From positions 1 through 40,324 of the forward strand of contig CAZVAN010000005.1 in NCBI GenBank assembly GCA_964625245.1: 40,324 nt of DNA, given 5' to 3'. Positions 1-6,621 of this stretch are shown here, in pieces (position 1 is the first letter of the stretch; each line of letters starts with the position of its first letter). The position numbers and the translations under genes are program-made. The notes under the pieces were generated by a model that was not told the origin of the DNA, did no database searches, and worked only from the letters and a program-made list of their open reading frames with translations. Origin of the DNA: CAZVAN01 sp964625245 (GTDB lineage: Bacteria > Patescibacteriota > Saccharimonadia > Saccharimonadales > UBA10212).

Positions 1-20
1 ATACTTGACTTGTTAAGTAT
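1..20. repeat. Palindromic 20-bp element, copy 1
   Basis: The first 20 bases form an imperfect palindrome, with arms ATACTTGAC and GTTAAGTAT around a TT centre. They end 20 bases before the MarR-type gene, so this could be its operator. The same 18-base core occurs inverted at 21047-21064, and a perfect version sits at 4744-4773. Because the other copies are not at promoters, a dispersed repeat is an equally good reading. Confidence 0.55.
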
Positions 21-40
21 CTACGTCTAGAATCTTGGTT

Positions 41-472
41 ATGATAAAAGAAATAGGTCACCCTGAGGGCAAGCCAACTCCCCTGCTCTCTCTAGTGTGG
101 AAATTACAACAATCAGCTGATGAGCTTTTGGTGAGCAAGAACGGAGTAGGGCTCAGCCAAACTCGGATTATGGCAGCGCTTGATAAATCAATTCCCTACT
201 CACAACGCCGTGTGGCGGTGGAGCTAGGGCAGACTGAAGCCAACGTTAGTAGACAGCTAAAAGTTATGAAAAAGCTGGGGCTGGTTAATATAACTAAAAG
301 CAAAAAAGACCACCGTCAGCGCGATGTTAGCCTAACGCCCAAAGGCTACCGTACATACACTAAAGCCGAGCAGATTTTGAAGCACCACGAAAAGGGACTG
401 CTAAGCACCATGAACCGCAGCGACTCCCGTGACTTTCAAGACAAAGCCAACGGCCTGCTGCATCTGTTATAA
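41..472 (+). CDS. MarR-type winged-helix transcriptional regulator
   Basis: A 143-residue protein with a central winged helix-turn-helix at about residues 50-105. The helix pair around RRVAVELGQTEANVSRQLKV is followed by a wing with KSKKDHRQRDV and the typical LTPKGY that closes MarR domains. Flanking helices at both ends would form the dimer interface. MarR proteins usually repress their own promoter and neighbouring transport or stress genes and are released by a small ligand; no ligand can be named here. I chose ATG 41; an in-frame TTG at 35 adds two residues and neither start has a Shine-Dalgarno sequence. A palindrome at bases 1-20 lies just upstream and may be the operator. The next gene downstream is tmRNA with its own promoter, so this looks monocistronic. 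Confidence 0.85.
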   Translation: MIKEIGHPEGKPTPLLSLVWKLQQSADELLVSKNGVGLSQTRIMAALDKSIPYSQRRVAVELGQTEANVSRQLKVMKKLGLVNITKSKKDHRQRDVSLTPKGYRTYTKAEQILKHHEKGLLSTMNRSDSRDFQDKANGLLHLL

Positions 473-486
473 AACCATTACCGCTA

Positions 487-515
487 TTGTCAAGCAATCA
501 CTTTAGTGATATAAT
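487..515 (+). promoter_or_regulatory. Sigma-70-type promoter of tmRNA
   Basis: TTGTCA at 487-492 and a consensus TATAAT at 510-515, separated by exactly 17 bases. The predicted start near 522 lies about 55 bases before the mature 5' end of tmRNA, which fits a 5' leader removed by RNase P. This is the clearest two-box promoter in the window. Confidence 0.75.
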
Positions 516-576
516 ACCTATTGTTGAGGTACCTTAATCATTCGCCTAAACACCATGACGCATTTGTGGTGTTTGG

Positions 577-991
577 GGGGCTGAATTTAAGCTCGACGGT
601 TGCACTTTTACAACTATGATGGCAGGCCGGACTAATCTGCACGTTAGCCGGATTAATTAGTAATTGCAAAAGCTTTTACACGCGGTCAGAATGTTTTAGC
701 GAGTGTGGCAAATATGTTCACACCACGCGAACTTTCTCTCGCAACAGCTTAAGACTTTTATCTTAAGCCGTGTTTGGGACGACACCAGATAGTTCCACAT
801 ACACGTCATATCATCTGGGTGCTCTAAACTGAAGTAGACCGCTTTAGTTTAGCTAAGACTTCCTGGACTTTAGCTCTCGTTTTTTCGGTCGTTTTGAGAC
901 AAGAGCTTAAGAAATTCCAAGCGATCTAAGCCTGTAGTCATCACAGTAGTAAGCAAGCCGGACGCGGAGGCGGTATCCGCCAGCTCCACCA
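577..991 (+). ncRNA. ssrA: Transfer-messenger RNA (tmRNA)
   Basis: tmRNA rescues stalled ribosomes and tags the nascent peptide for proteolysis. The 5' end GGGGCTG pairs over seven positions with CAGCTCC before the encoded terminal ACCA, including the G3-U70 wobble needed for alanylation. The 5' element GCTCGACGG and the 3' end match tmRNA. A reading frame starting at GCA 708 encodes ANMFTPRELSLATA and stops at TAA 750-752; this is the probable tag, ending in small non-polar residues. The T arm is odd: the five-pair stem GCGGA/TCCGC encloses GGCGGTA, not the usual TTCGA-type loop. A terminator follows directly. The length of 415 bases is at the upper end for the family. Confidence 0.93.
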
Positions 992-997
992 AAAACG

Positions 998-1022
998 CAT
1001 CAACGAAAGTTGGTGTTTTTTT
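998..1022 (+). terminator. Intrinsic terminator of tmRNA
   Basis: A seven-pair stem (998-1004 with 1009-1015, one G-U pair) closed by a GAAA loop and followed by seven T. It begins seven bases after the CCA end of tmRNA. The adjacent gene converges on it from the other strand. Confidence 0.8.
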
Positions 1023-1026
1023 GTTT

Positions 1027-1569
1027 TTACTTGAGGCGCATCAGGTGTATTAGTCCCAGCCAAACAAGAACGGCCATTATACCCGCGCCAATAAAGGCGG
1101 CGATAGCCGCGGTCTTAGCCAGCATGCCGAAGGTCCAGTAGGCGTAACCATCGCCAAGCAGTAGCCCACGGAGGGTCTCACCTTGGAATAGTACGGCTTT
1201 CTGGGTCTGCAGTGTAGTATTAGTCGGATCCGCCATAGCCTTGGTGCTAACCTCTGAGTATGTTAGGCCGCCGGCAACTTTCTGCAAGTGTACGTTAATA
1301 AACTCGTTGGCATAGGCCTTAGCTTTCGGCCCATTGTCCACTAGCTGACCAGCGTACTGCTGTAAGCCTGGGAACTCGGCCGGATCTAAGGCAGGACTGC
1401 CTTTTGATGGGAAGTATATTTTTTGTGAGCTTAGTTCGGTCTTTACCTCATTTGTGGCAAAGTGATAACCCCACCAGGCCAGCGACCCTATAGCTATAAA
1501 GACACCCGTAGTGACAACCCCTAGCATTACAAACACCTTATCAATTGTTTTTCTTTGTGACTTTGCCAT
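1027..1569 (-). CDS. Hypothetical two-helix membrane protein
   Basis: A 180-residue protein that I do not recognise by function. A basic N-terminus (KSQRKTIDK) precedes a membrane helix at about residues 13-33. An extracytoplasmic segment of about 115 residues contains YAGQ, YANEFINVHL and GGLTYSEVS. A second helix at about 152-177 ends in a short basic tail (MRLK). This arrangement, with both ends inside, recurs in hypothetical proteins of actinobacteria and Saccharibacteria as far as I recall. The ATG has an AAAGGAA ribosome site, and TATACT on the minus strand at 1615-1620 is a plausible -10 box. It converges on the tmRNA terminator. The function could be cell-envelope related, but nothing in the sequence fixes it. 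Confidence 0.7.
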   Translation of the reverse strand: MAKSQRKTIDKVFVMLGVVTTGVFIAIGSLAWWGYHFATNEVKTELSSQKIYFPSKGSPALDPAEFPGLQQYAGQLVDNGPKAKAYANEFINVHLQKVAGGLTYSEVSTKAMADPTNTTLQTQKAVLFQGETLRGLLLGDGYAYWTFGMLAKTAAIAAFIGAGIMAVLVWLGLIHLMRLK

Positions 1570-1669
1570 TTATTTCCTTTTTTTATTTAATCTCTAGCGA
1601 TTTGAGTTAGCTAAAGTATAGCCCTATCGTCGTTAATTCCAAACTCATTGATTAATCAGCACCGGCACA

Positions 1670-2242
1670 CTAGTACGCTACTTTAGTTCCCTCCGGCTCT
1701 TCCTCTAGGAGGGGTGCTTCGTCCATAGGAATCCAGTAATAACCAGCTAAGCTATTTTGGATTGTCTTTTCGATTTGCTCCTGGGTTAACTCCGGATGAT
1801 GTTCCTCAGCTCTATGATTCTCTTGAGGGATGTTTTCTTTTCTGACACGCTGTTCTTCAATAAACGACGTAAATTTATCGGCGCAGTGAATGTTCACGTA
1901 TCTCATTACATAGTTCTTGACTGCTGTGTGCAGAGTGACTGTCGCAAAAAAGGTATGGATGTCTAACTCTACTCCCGAAACTACGTCGTAAGTAACTTCG
2001 TCCATGAACGTTGCCATCGGTTTTTTGTCTAAATAAATCACGCGGCGGTCGGTAGCTATCAGCATCGCCAAACTGCTGTTATGGTGGCCGTAAACAACGG
2101 CATAAACGTGCTCATCCGGGTGTATAACGTGGGGCAAGTATCGGCTTTCAGCCTTCAGTAGACCATAAAGTGTCGCGCCCGCCTGCATCAGCTCCATACG
2201 CACGCGCTCAACGTGGTTCTGAGTCAAAATAGCGTCTACCAT
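1670..2242 (-). CDS. PH-like domain protein
   Basis: A 190-residue soluble protein. The middle (about residues 40-125) reads like a bacterial pleckstrin-homology (bPH) domain: SSLAMLIATDRRVIYLDKK is the usual pattern of a strand, a turn with TDRR and a following strand, and the segment ends in a helix (CADKFTSFIEEQ). The C-terminus is rich in Glu, His and Gln and probably disordered. Such domains occur in small stress or envelope proteins and their ligands are mostly unknown. I chose the ATG at 2242 because GGAGGAAG lies at the right distance; a GTG 18 bases upstream is less likely. The promoter region is shared with the divergent CRP/FNR-type gene and holds a CRP-like operator, so control by that regulator is plausible. 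Confidence 0.65.
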   Translation of the reverse strand: MVDAILTQNHVERVRMELMQAGATLYGLLKAESRYLPHVIHPDEHVYAVVYGHHNSSLAMLIATDRRVIYLDKKPMATFMDEVTYDVVSGVELDIHTFFATVTLHTAVKNYVMRYVNIHCADKFTSFIEEQRVRKENIPQENHRAEEHHPELTQEQIEKTIQNSLAGYYWIPMDEAPLLEEEPEGTKVAY

Positions 2243-2290
2243 AGCTACTTCCTCCACCACACATTATCGGCTCTCCTCTTTATCTTTGCA

Positions 2291-2304
2291 GTGAGAGTGG
2301 TCAC
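2291..2304. promoter_or_regulatory. CRP-like operator GTGA-N6-TCAC
   Basis: A perfect dyad GTGA GAGTGG TCAC with the six-base spacing of CRP-family sites. It lies between the divergent PH-like and CRP/FNR-type genes. A minus-strand -10 box (GATAAT, 2263-2268) would place the dyad centre about 41.5 bases upstream of the PH-gene start, the class II activation spacing known for CRP. Relative to TATATT (2334-2339) of the regulator gene the centre is near -48. Confidence 0.6.
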
Positions 2305-2358
2305 CTTATTCGTCAAATTGTGGGTTCAAGTAGTATATTTAAAACAAGGAGACTACAG

Positions 2359-3039
2359 ATGGCACTACCTGACAGCAAGACTTTAGCCAACTTCTTTATG
2401 AGTGGTCGCTCGGTTCGCTACTCCAGAGGCGAGGTTATCCTGGCTGGCGATGATGCTAACCCTCAGGTGCACTTTCTCAGTAAAGGCTTTGTTAAAGTTT
2501 ATTCTATTAACGATGACGGCGAAGAGTACATCCATATAATTTACAAACAGGGCGATATTTTTCCACTTATCTGGGCTCTAAAAGACGTTAAACGGCACGT
2601 TTTTTATGAGGCGCTGGAGAGCTCGGTGCTTTGGAAGATGCCCAAGGAAACGTTTTTAATATATGTTAAACAACACACTAACGATGTTACCTATGCCCTT
2701 ATTGGGCAACTGGTTGAGCAGTTTAATATTTACGCCGATAGGCTTGATAATCTTGAGTACAAGTCGGCTTACGAACGGGTTGTTTACCGGCTGCTTTTTC
2801 TAGCTGGGAGGTTTGGGGTGAAAAGCGACAACACTGTCATTATTGAGGCGCCTATAACCCATAAGATAATTGCCAGCTCTGTAAATCTGGCTCGTGAAAG
2901 CGTCAGCCGTGAGCTTGAAAGACTAGTTAACAAAAATCTTGTAGGCGTTAAGGGCGGTAAAATAATAATTAAAGATATTGAAAAACTAAGCAAAGAATTC
3001 AGCGAGCCCGTTAGTTTGGACTACTGGGGCTTGCATTAG
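2359..3039 (+). CDS. CRP/FNR family transcriptional regulator
   Basis: A 226-residue regulator with the full family layout. The N-terminal cupin-like sensor barrel (about residues 20-115) includes YSRGEVILAGDD and FLSKGFVKVY. A long dimerisation helix follows at about 118-150, then a C-terminal winged helix at about 165-220. The recognition helix reads LARESVSRELERL; the RE-x-V-x-R spacing matches the residues with which E. coli CRP reads GTGA, and a GTGA-N6-TCAC site lies upstream. There is no FNR cysteine cluster and the phosphate-binding arginine-serine pair of CRP is not evident, so the ligand is unknown. I chose ATG 2359 for its AAGGAG ribosome site; a GTG at 2320 is in frame. Autoregulation and control of the divergent PH-like gene are inferred. 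Confidence 0.88.
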   Translation: MALPDSKTLANFFMSGRSVRYSRGEVILAGDDANPQVHFLSKGFVKVYSINDDGEEYIHIIYKQGDIFPLIWALKDVKRHVFYEALESSVLWKMPKETFLIYVKQHTNDVTYALIGQLVEQFNIYADRLDNLEYKSAYERVVYRLLFLAGRFGVKSDNTVIIEAPITHKIIASSVNLARESVSRELERLVNKNLVGVKGGKIIIKDIEKLSKEFSEPVSLDYWGLH

Positions 3040-3078
3040 TTCACCTGGACTTAAATCCTCGGGGCGTATAATAGGCTT

Positions 3079-3327
3079 ATGCAACCAATGGACCCTAACG
3101 ATGAAGAGGAACTGGAAAAAGAAAACCAGGATTACGCTACGCCGTTTTCACTTCCAGACGACGTAACCGGCAAAATTGCTAGCGACCATCCCAGTACGGA
3201 CGATCAAATGGACTCCCAGGAACTATATGACGCCGGCTTGTCCACTACCGCAGGGGCCGATGAATCCGAGACAGACAAATCCAACGTAGTTGGCTTCGAT
3301 TCCGAATCTAAAGATCCAAAAGAATAA
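3079..3327 (+). CDS. Small acidic, probably disordered protein
   Basis: An 82-residue protein, extremely rich in Asp, Glu, Ser, Thr and Asn with almost no hydrophobic core, so it is probably disordered. I recognise no domain. TATAAT at 3067-3072 ends six bases before the ATG, which predicts a leaderless mRNA and supports a real gene. The -10 box lies in the GCGTATAAT context that recurs before three other genes (4263, 5501, 6622). It sits in a run of short monocistronic genes. Possible roles, such as a chaperone-like acidic peptide or a flexible linker protein, cannot be separated from the sequence. Confidence 0.6.
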   Translation: MQPMDPNDEEELEKENQDYATPFSLPDDVTGKIASDHPSTDDQMDSQELYDAGLSTTAGADESETDKSNVVGFDSESKDPKE

Positions 3328-3376
3328 ATCAGGACCAAGTCTCAGAGCTCAATCTACTGTTTGCTATGATTGAGCG

Positions 3377-3682
3377 ATGGCGCTCATTTATATAACTGGC
3401 CCAACAGCGGCAGGCAAAACAACTGTTGGTGAAGCCTTGCGTGCCAAAGGCTACGAAGTCCACGACACTGACGATGAGGGAATGCGCCATTGGTGCAACA
3501 AGTACACCAAGGAGCCAGTGGCAGCTCCGGTTAAAAACGCTCTGCAAAATCCACAGTGGCATGAAGACCATATCTTTACTCTGTCACGGCAGCCAGTAGA
3601 AAAACTCCATGAAGAAGCTAAGAATAAAACTATTTTTCTGTGCGAGCTGCCTACCGCTACAACACAGACTGCAAGCATATAG
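3377..3682 (+). CDS. Truncated P-loop kinase-like protein
   Basis: A 101-residue protein starting with a strand and a textbook Walker A motif, GPTAAGKTT, at about residues 8-16, followed by the VGEALRAKGYEVHDTDDEG pattern of small kinases of the shikimate or adenylate kinase type. The frame stops soon after NKTIFLCE, just where the next core strand should lead into the rest of the fold. These proteins usually run to 170-190 residues. A +1 reading of the DNA from about 3641 gives a further forty or so codons, so a frameshift is possible, but the extra sequence is not clearly kinase-like. TATGAT at 3365-3370 ends six bases before the ATG. It may be a decaying gene or a minimal phosphate-binding protein. 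Confidence 0.5.
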   Translation: MALIYITGPTAAGKTTVGEALRAKGYEVHDTDDEGMRHWCNKYTKEPVAAPVKNALQNPQWHEDHIFTLSRQPVEKLHEEAKNKTIFLCELPTATTQTASI

Positions 3683-3758
3683 AAAATATATTTAGTTCCC
3701 GAAAACAAAATTGCTCAAGCTTGCATTTTCTATTACTACCTATACCCTATATAAAATA

Positions 3759-4199
3759 ATGTCAGAACTCCTTGCTGGTAATACCAAGTTAAGAATAGCG
3801 GCCCTAGCTTCTTTGGCAGGCACCGGGGCTCTGCTAGCTGCTGGTTGTGGCGGCTCTGGTTCAGCAAAAACTGCTATTGAACAACAGCCGGGGCTACAAA
3901 CCTGCATACCCAAAGATCCTGTGGGCTGGGAAAGTACGCCCCCAAACGTTCGAATGAAACTTGTCGCCGGAATTTTAAAAGTTAGCCGCCATCAAGTTGT
4001 GGACGGCAGTATTGGTATGGCTGACTGTAGGCAGCCAGTTTCGGTTGATCCACTTGGCCAGGAAATTGTGAGCATAACAGGTTATGGAGAGCGCTGCCTA
4101 CCAATTGCTACTACCGATGAAAGCGGTAAATACCTTCCGCACGATAAATCGAGTCGTCACATCTTAGCAATCTGCGCTGCGGATGCCCCGTCTCTTTAA
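3759..4199 (+). CDS. Hypothetical lipoprotein
   Basis: A 146-residue protein with a basic N-terminus, a hydrophobic stretch and a clear lipobox, LLAAGC, so the mature protein should begin at Cys and be lipid-anchored outside the membrane. After a Gly/Ser linker the mature part contains four further cysteines (TCIPKD, MADCRQ, GERCLP, AICAAD), enough for two disulfide bonds. I do not recognise the fold. An upstream TTG or ATG could add residues, but ATG 3759 begins right after an A/T-rich TATATAAA box and gives a normal signal peptide. Its 3' end is followed by a variant of the local CCCAAACC repeat. Confidence 0.65.
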   Translation: MSELLAGNTKLRIAALASLAGTGALLAAGCGGSGSAKTAIEQQPGLQTCIPKDPVGWESTPPNVRMKLVAGILKVSRHQVVDGSIGMADCRQPVSVDPLGQEIVSITGYGERCLPIATTDESGKYLPHDKSSRHILAICAADAPSL

Positions 4200-4222
4200 A
4201 ACTTGGTAGTCCAGCCCCCTCT

Positions 4223-4257
4223 CCCAAACCTAAAACCCTCCTTGAGCGTATAATTTG
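4223..4257 (+). repeat. Intergenic repeat plus promoter, variant copy
   Basis: CCCAAACCTAAAA followed by CCCTCCTTGAGCGTATAAT and TTGA. The same order of elements recurs at 6581-6618 with small differences. The TATAAT (4249-4254) ends eight bases before the ATG of the Nudix gene, so the repeat carries a working-looking leaderless promoter. Confidence 0.6.
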
Positions 4258-4262
4258 ATGAT

Positions 4263-4712
4263 ATGAAGTCGGATTACCCTCTTTCTAAAGCAGAATTTGA
4301 TGCTATTTATTCAAAAGTCACGCGTCTTGCGGTAGAAGTTCTTATATACGAAAAGGACAAAGGTGTCTTTCTAACAGAAAGAGATATAGAACCCTGCAAA
4401 GGCCAGTGGCATCTTCCGGGCGGTACTGTACTTTTTGGCGAACCGGTCAAAGACACTGTTAGGAGAATTGCCAAAAGGGAAGTCGGTATAGATATAAAGA
4501 AATCCCGCCTTGTAGGTTACATAGATTACCCCAGTCACTATGAAAAAGGTCTAGATTCACCCGTAGGCTTGGTTTTTGAAGTTAATGATTACGTTGGAAT
4601 ACCAAAATCAACCACCGAAGCCACTGACGGTCAATGGTTTACATCCGTCCCTAAAAACATGCATGCCGACCAAGATACCTGGCTCCTAAAAAACGGCTAC
4701 CTCAAGCCTTAA
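4263..4712 (+). CDS. Nudix-fold protein with divergent Nudix box
   Basis: A 149-residue protein with the Nudix fold: the strand VEVLIY, the segment GQWHLPGGTV before the Nudix helix, and a C-terminal DGQWFTS pattern. Nudix hydrolases cleave nucleoside diphosphates linked to another group, using metal held by acidic residues of the Nudix box. Here the box reads GGTVLFGEPVKDTVRR then IAKREVGI. The first Glu after the glycines is kept, but the RE of the consensus is RI and one of the two later glutamates is Arg. Activity may therefore be low or altered, or the protein may bind rather than cleave. It has a leaderless promoter, and a 21-base repeat follows its stop codon. Confidence 0.75.
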   Translation: MKSDYPLSKAEFDAIYSKVTRLAVEVLIYEKDKGVFLTERDIEPCKGQWHLPGGTVLFGEPVKDTVRRIAKREVGIDIKKSRLVGYIDYPSHYEKGLDSPVGLVFEVNDYVGIPKSTTEATDGQWFTSVPKNMHADQDTWLLKNGYLKP

Positions 4713-4732
4713 ATTCCCCAAACCCAAAATTT
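4712..4732 (+). repeat. Intergenic repeat AATTCCCCAAACCCAAAAT, copy 1
   Basis: A 21-base sequence overlapping the stop codon of the Nudix gene. It is identical at all 21 positions to 5866-5886, and 19 positions recur at 6575-6593. It has no inverted symmetry. Confidence 0.75.
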
Positions 4733-4743
4733 CCCAAGCGAAC

Positions 4744-4773
4744 AGGGAATACTTAACTTGTTAAGTATTCCCT
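4744..4773. repeat. Palindromic element, perfect 14-bp arms
   Basis: A perfect palindrome with arms such as GGGAATACTTAAC and GTTAAGTATTCCC around TT, lying between two convergent genes. The inner part is the same element as at 1-20 and, inverted, 21047-21064. With no T tract it is a weak terminator candidate, but the RNA hairpin could still separate the convergent transcripts. Confidence 0.7.
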
Positions 4774-4782
4774 GAGTTCTGC

Positions 4783-5316
4783 CTAGCTGGGCTGAGTGAT
4801 GTCCATTACCGTAGTATTTGGCAACTTATTCCACAAATTGCCATGAACCAGCAGCTTAGATTCCCGTAGGCCGCTGCCAATTACCGCATGGGCGGCCTTG
4901 GCTACTGCGCTATCTACCAGAATAGGCCAATCTGAGGGCAAGCCTATCGGCGTGATTCCGCCGTACTCCATCGCCGTGATCGATACAGCTTTATCCATCG
5001 GGGCAAAGGATAGCTTCTTGGCATCCAATTGCCGGCGGATTATCCCGTTAACATCAGCTCTTGAGGTAGCCAATATTACGCAGGCTGCATACCAGGTTTT
5101 ATCTGCCCGCCTTGCTTCAACCACGATACAGTTAGCCGAAACGTCCAGGCCAATGTCGTAGTACTCGCAAAAGGCGGCCGTGTCGGCCAAATCTGGCTTA
5201 ATTTCGGCCACCAGAACATCGGATAGCGTATTTTGCTTGATTGATTTACTAGCTGGCTCTGCGACCAAATTTAACTTATCTTCTACCGGAACGAAATCTA
5301 ATTTACCAAGTTTCAT
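4783..5316 (-). CDS. YbaK/ProX-type tRNA-editing-domain protein
   Basis: A 177-residue protein whose second half matches the YbaK/EbsC/ProX deacylase domain: the strand-rich segment MDKAVSITAMEYGGITPIGLP, the conserved ILVDSAV, and IGSGLRESKLLVHG near the end. The family hydrolyses mis-acylated tRNAs in trans (for example Cys-tRNA-Pro or Ala-tRNA-Pro) in the cytoplasm. The N-terminal half (about residues 1-60) is less conserved. The substrate cannot be assigned here. Directly upstream, the ribosome-site segment AATGTTAAGGAGTAAA is present twice in tandem, so the gene has two consecutive Shine-Dalgarno sequences. It converges on the Nudix gene with a palindrome between them. Confidence 0.8.
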   Translation of the reverse strand: MKLGKLDFVPVEDKLNLVAEPASKSIKQNTLSDVLVAEIKPDLADTAAFCEYYDIGLDVSANCIVVEARRADKTWYAACVILATSRADVNGIIRRQLDAKKLSFAPMDKAVSITAMEYGGITPIGLPSDWPILVDSAVAKAAHAVIGSGLRESKLLVHGNLWNKLPNTTVMDITQPS

Positions 5317-5317
5317 A

Positions 5318-5349
5318 TTTACTCCTTAACATTTTTACTCCTTAACATT
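5318..5349 (-). repeat. Tandem 16-bp duplication of the ribosome-binding site
   Basis: On the minus strand AATGTTAAGGAGTAAA occurs twice in perfect tandem just before the YbaK-like ATG. Each unit contains AAGGAG and an ATG. The first ATG opens a nine-codon frame ending in TAA two bases before the real start, so a tiny leader peptide is possible. Confidence 0.7.
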
Positions 5350-5500
5350 AAAATATTGCCGGCCAAAGCCGGACTTTTGTCTGAGATAAGGAGTAAGCTA
5401 GAAGCCTTTGAAAATTGCCATTTGAACTATCATAACAAATTTGTCCAGAGCCTAAATCTTCAAAACAAAAATTTCCTTTCCACGGCGTATAATTTAGGGC

Positions 5501-5860
5501 ATGAACGATTTTGAATCTTTAACACTTTCACTCGAAGAGAAAGGTCTTGCTATGCAAGCGCTTGGCGGTGTCGCGGCAGGTGAAATATCAATATCTGACT
5601 CAAAAAATCCGTTAGTCCGGTGGCGTGATAAAAAAAGAGCCCGTGCAGTAAGGCAGAGCATATTTCAGGGCGGGAAAACATACGAAGAACCCTATGTCGT
5701 AGCAGACGCTGAAGTGGACATTATTAAGCGGAGTCTTGAAGAGGTTTTAGGTGCCCGCAGAGGCTTGCCCGAAGAAAGCCGTGACTCAGAGATGGAGCAG
5801 AGTACAAAGGTACTGATCGATAAGGTGAAACCGTTCGCTAATCAACTGCACCAACGATAG
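5501..5860 (+). CDS. Hypothetical soluble protein
   Basis: A 119-residue, largely helical protein of unknown function. It has a basic patch (RWRDKKRARAVRQS, about residues 40-53) and no membrane segment or signal peptide. No known motif is visible. TATAAT at 5488-5493 in the GGCGTATAAT context ends seven bases before the ATG, which predicts leaderless translation and supports the start. A 21-base repeat follows the stop at 5866. Its neighbours are other short accessory genes with their own promoters. Confidence 0.55.
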   Translation: MNDFESLTLSLEEKGLAMQALGGVAAGEISISDSKNPLVRWRDKKRARAVRQSIFQGGKTYEEPYVVADAEVDIIKRSLEEVLGARRGLPEESRDSEMEQSTKVLIDKVKPFANQLHQR

Positions 5861-5865
5861 CTACG

Positions 5866-5886
5866 AATTCCCCAAACCCAAAATTT
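5866..5886 (+). repeat. Intergenic repeat AATTCCCCAAACCCAAAAT, copy 2
   Basis: Identical over 21 bases to the copy at 4712. It lies five bases after the stop codon of the preceding gene and ahead of the DUF5670-like/yggT pair. Confidence 0.75.
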
Positions 5887-5956
5887 GTGTAGTTTTTCTT
5901 ACAGTCGTTTTGGCAGTTATCTATAAAATAAAAACAGGTAACTAATAAGGGTTAAT

Positions 5957-6106
5957 ATGCTTTTAGCAATTGCGGTCGTCCTAGTAATTTTATGGCTGTT
6001 GGGCATAGTAGTTATTCATATCGCCAGTCCTCTTCTACATCTGGTCATACTAATAGCAGTGGTAGTTTTTATTTACGATGTATTAACTCGACGCAAGAGG
6101 GGCTAG
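5957..6106 (+). CDS. Small DUF5670/lmo0937-like membrane protein
   Basis: A 49-residue protein made of two hydrophobic helices (about residues 2-20 and 26-41) joined by the short turn HIASPL and ending in YDVLTRRKRG. This matches the small lmo0937/DUF5670 family (LLxIIxxxLxxLWLLG, then a second helix and a basic tail), whose function is unknown. Family members in other bacteria are linked to envelope or general stress. AAGG lies upstream of the ATG. The yggT-like gene starts 39 bases downstream with a strong ribosome site, so the two are probably one transcript. Confidence 0.7.
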   Translation: MLLAIAVVLVILWLLGIVVIHIASPLLHLVILIAVVVFIYDVLTRRKRG

Positions 6107-6145
6107 AACCATTCTTGCCCAAATTAACCAAAGGAGGATGCCGTA

Positions 6146-6535
6146 ATGGCTGAAGAAGTACAAAAAGTTAGAGAAACAACCACTCGTTCGGGTGATACCG
6201 TACAAAAGACTACCGAAGTAAGGAACCCCCAAGCACGAGACGAGCATAAACAGAATGTGGCAGAAAGAGTTGTTTGGTATATTGCTGGTGTACTACTCGT
6301 ACTACTGGGTTTCCGCTTTTTACTTTCGATGCTGGGCGCCAATACGACTAACGGGTTCGCCAACTTCATTTACAGTACTTCGCACCCTTTTGTCTCGCCG
6401 TTTTTTAGCCTATTCAACTACAAGAACTCCACTTACGGGACTTCTCGATTTGAGGTTTATACCTTGGTTGCAATGTTGTTCTACGGGCTAGTAGCGTGGG
6501 GAATTGCCAGATTAGTTACCTTGGCTCGCGACTAA
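6146..6535 (+). CDS. YggT family membrane protein
   Basis: A 129-residue protein with a polar N-terminus of about 40 residues, then a membrane helix (YIAGVLLVLLGFRFLLSML) leading into the YggT signature: GAN, then FANFIYSTSHPFVSPFFSLF. A second membrane helix lies at about 105-127. YggT proteins are small integral membrane proteins tied to osmotic or envelope stress and sometimes to cell-division loci; no enzyme activity is established. An AAAGGAGG ribosome site precedes the ATG. It probably shares a transcript with the preceding 49-residue membrane protein, which fits a joint envelope-stress role. Confidence 0.85.
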   Translation: MAEEVQKVRETTTRSGDTVQKTTEVRNPQARDEHKQNVAERVVWYIAGVLLVLLGFRFLLSMLGANTTNGFANFIYSTSHPFVSPFFSLFNYKNSTYGTSRFEVYTLVAMLFYGLVAWGIARLVTLARD

Positions 6536-6574
6536 TTAGTAGCTTCCAATTGAAGAACACCTGGGTCAGAGTTT

Positions 6575-6618
6575 AATTCCCCAAACCCAAAATCCCCCTC
6601 CTTGAGCGTATAATTTGA
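6575..6618 (+). repeat. Intergenic repeat copy 3 with leaderless promoter
   Basis: AATTCCCCAAACCCAAAAT (6575-6593) runs into CCTCCTTGAGCGTATAAT and TTGA. The TATAAT at 6609-6614 ends seven bases before the ceramidase-like ATG. The arrangement matches 4223-4257. Confidence 0.7.
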
Positions 6619-6621
6619 GCT

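Noticed and set aside
35..472. MarR gene as regulator of all three palindromic copies
   Set aside because: Only the first copy is at a promoter; the others lie after convergent genes and inside tatD, so a common operator role is not supported by position.
5350..5400. Riboswitch in the leader of the YbaK-like gene (CCGGC-CAAA-GCCGG hairpin)
   Set aside because: Only one short stem is visible and no conserved riboswitch core; it could equally be a weak terminator on the plus strand.
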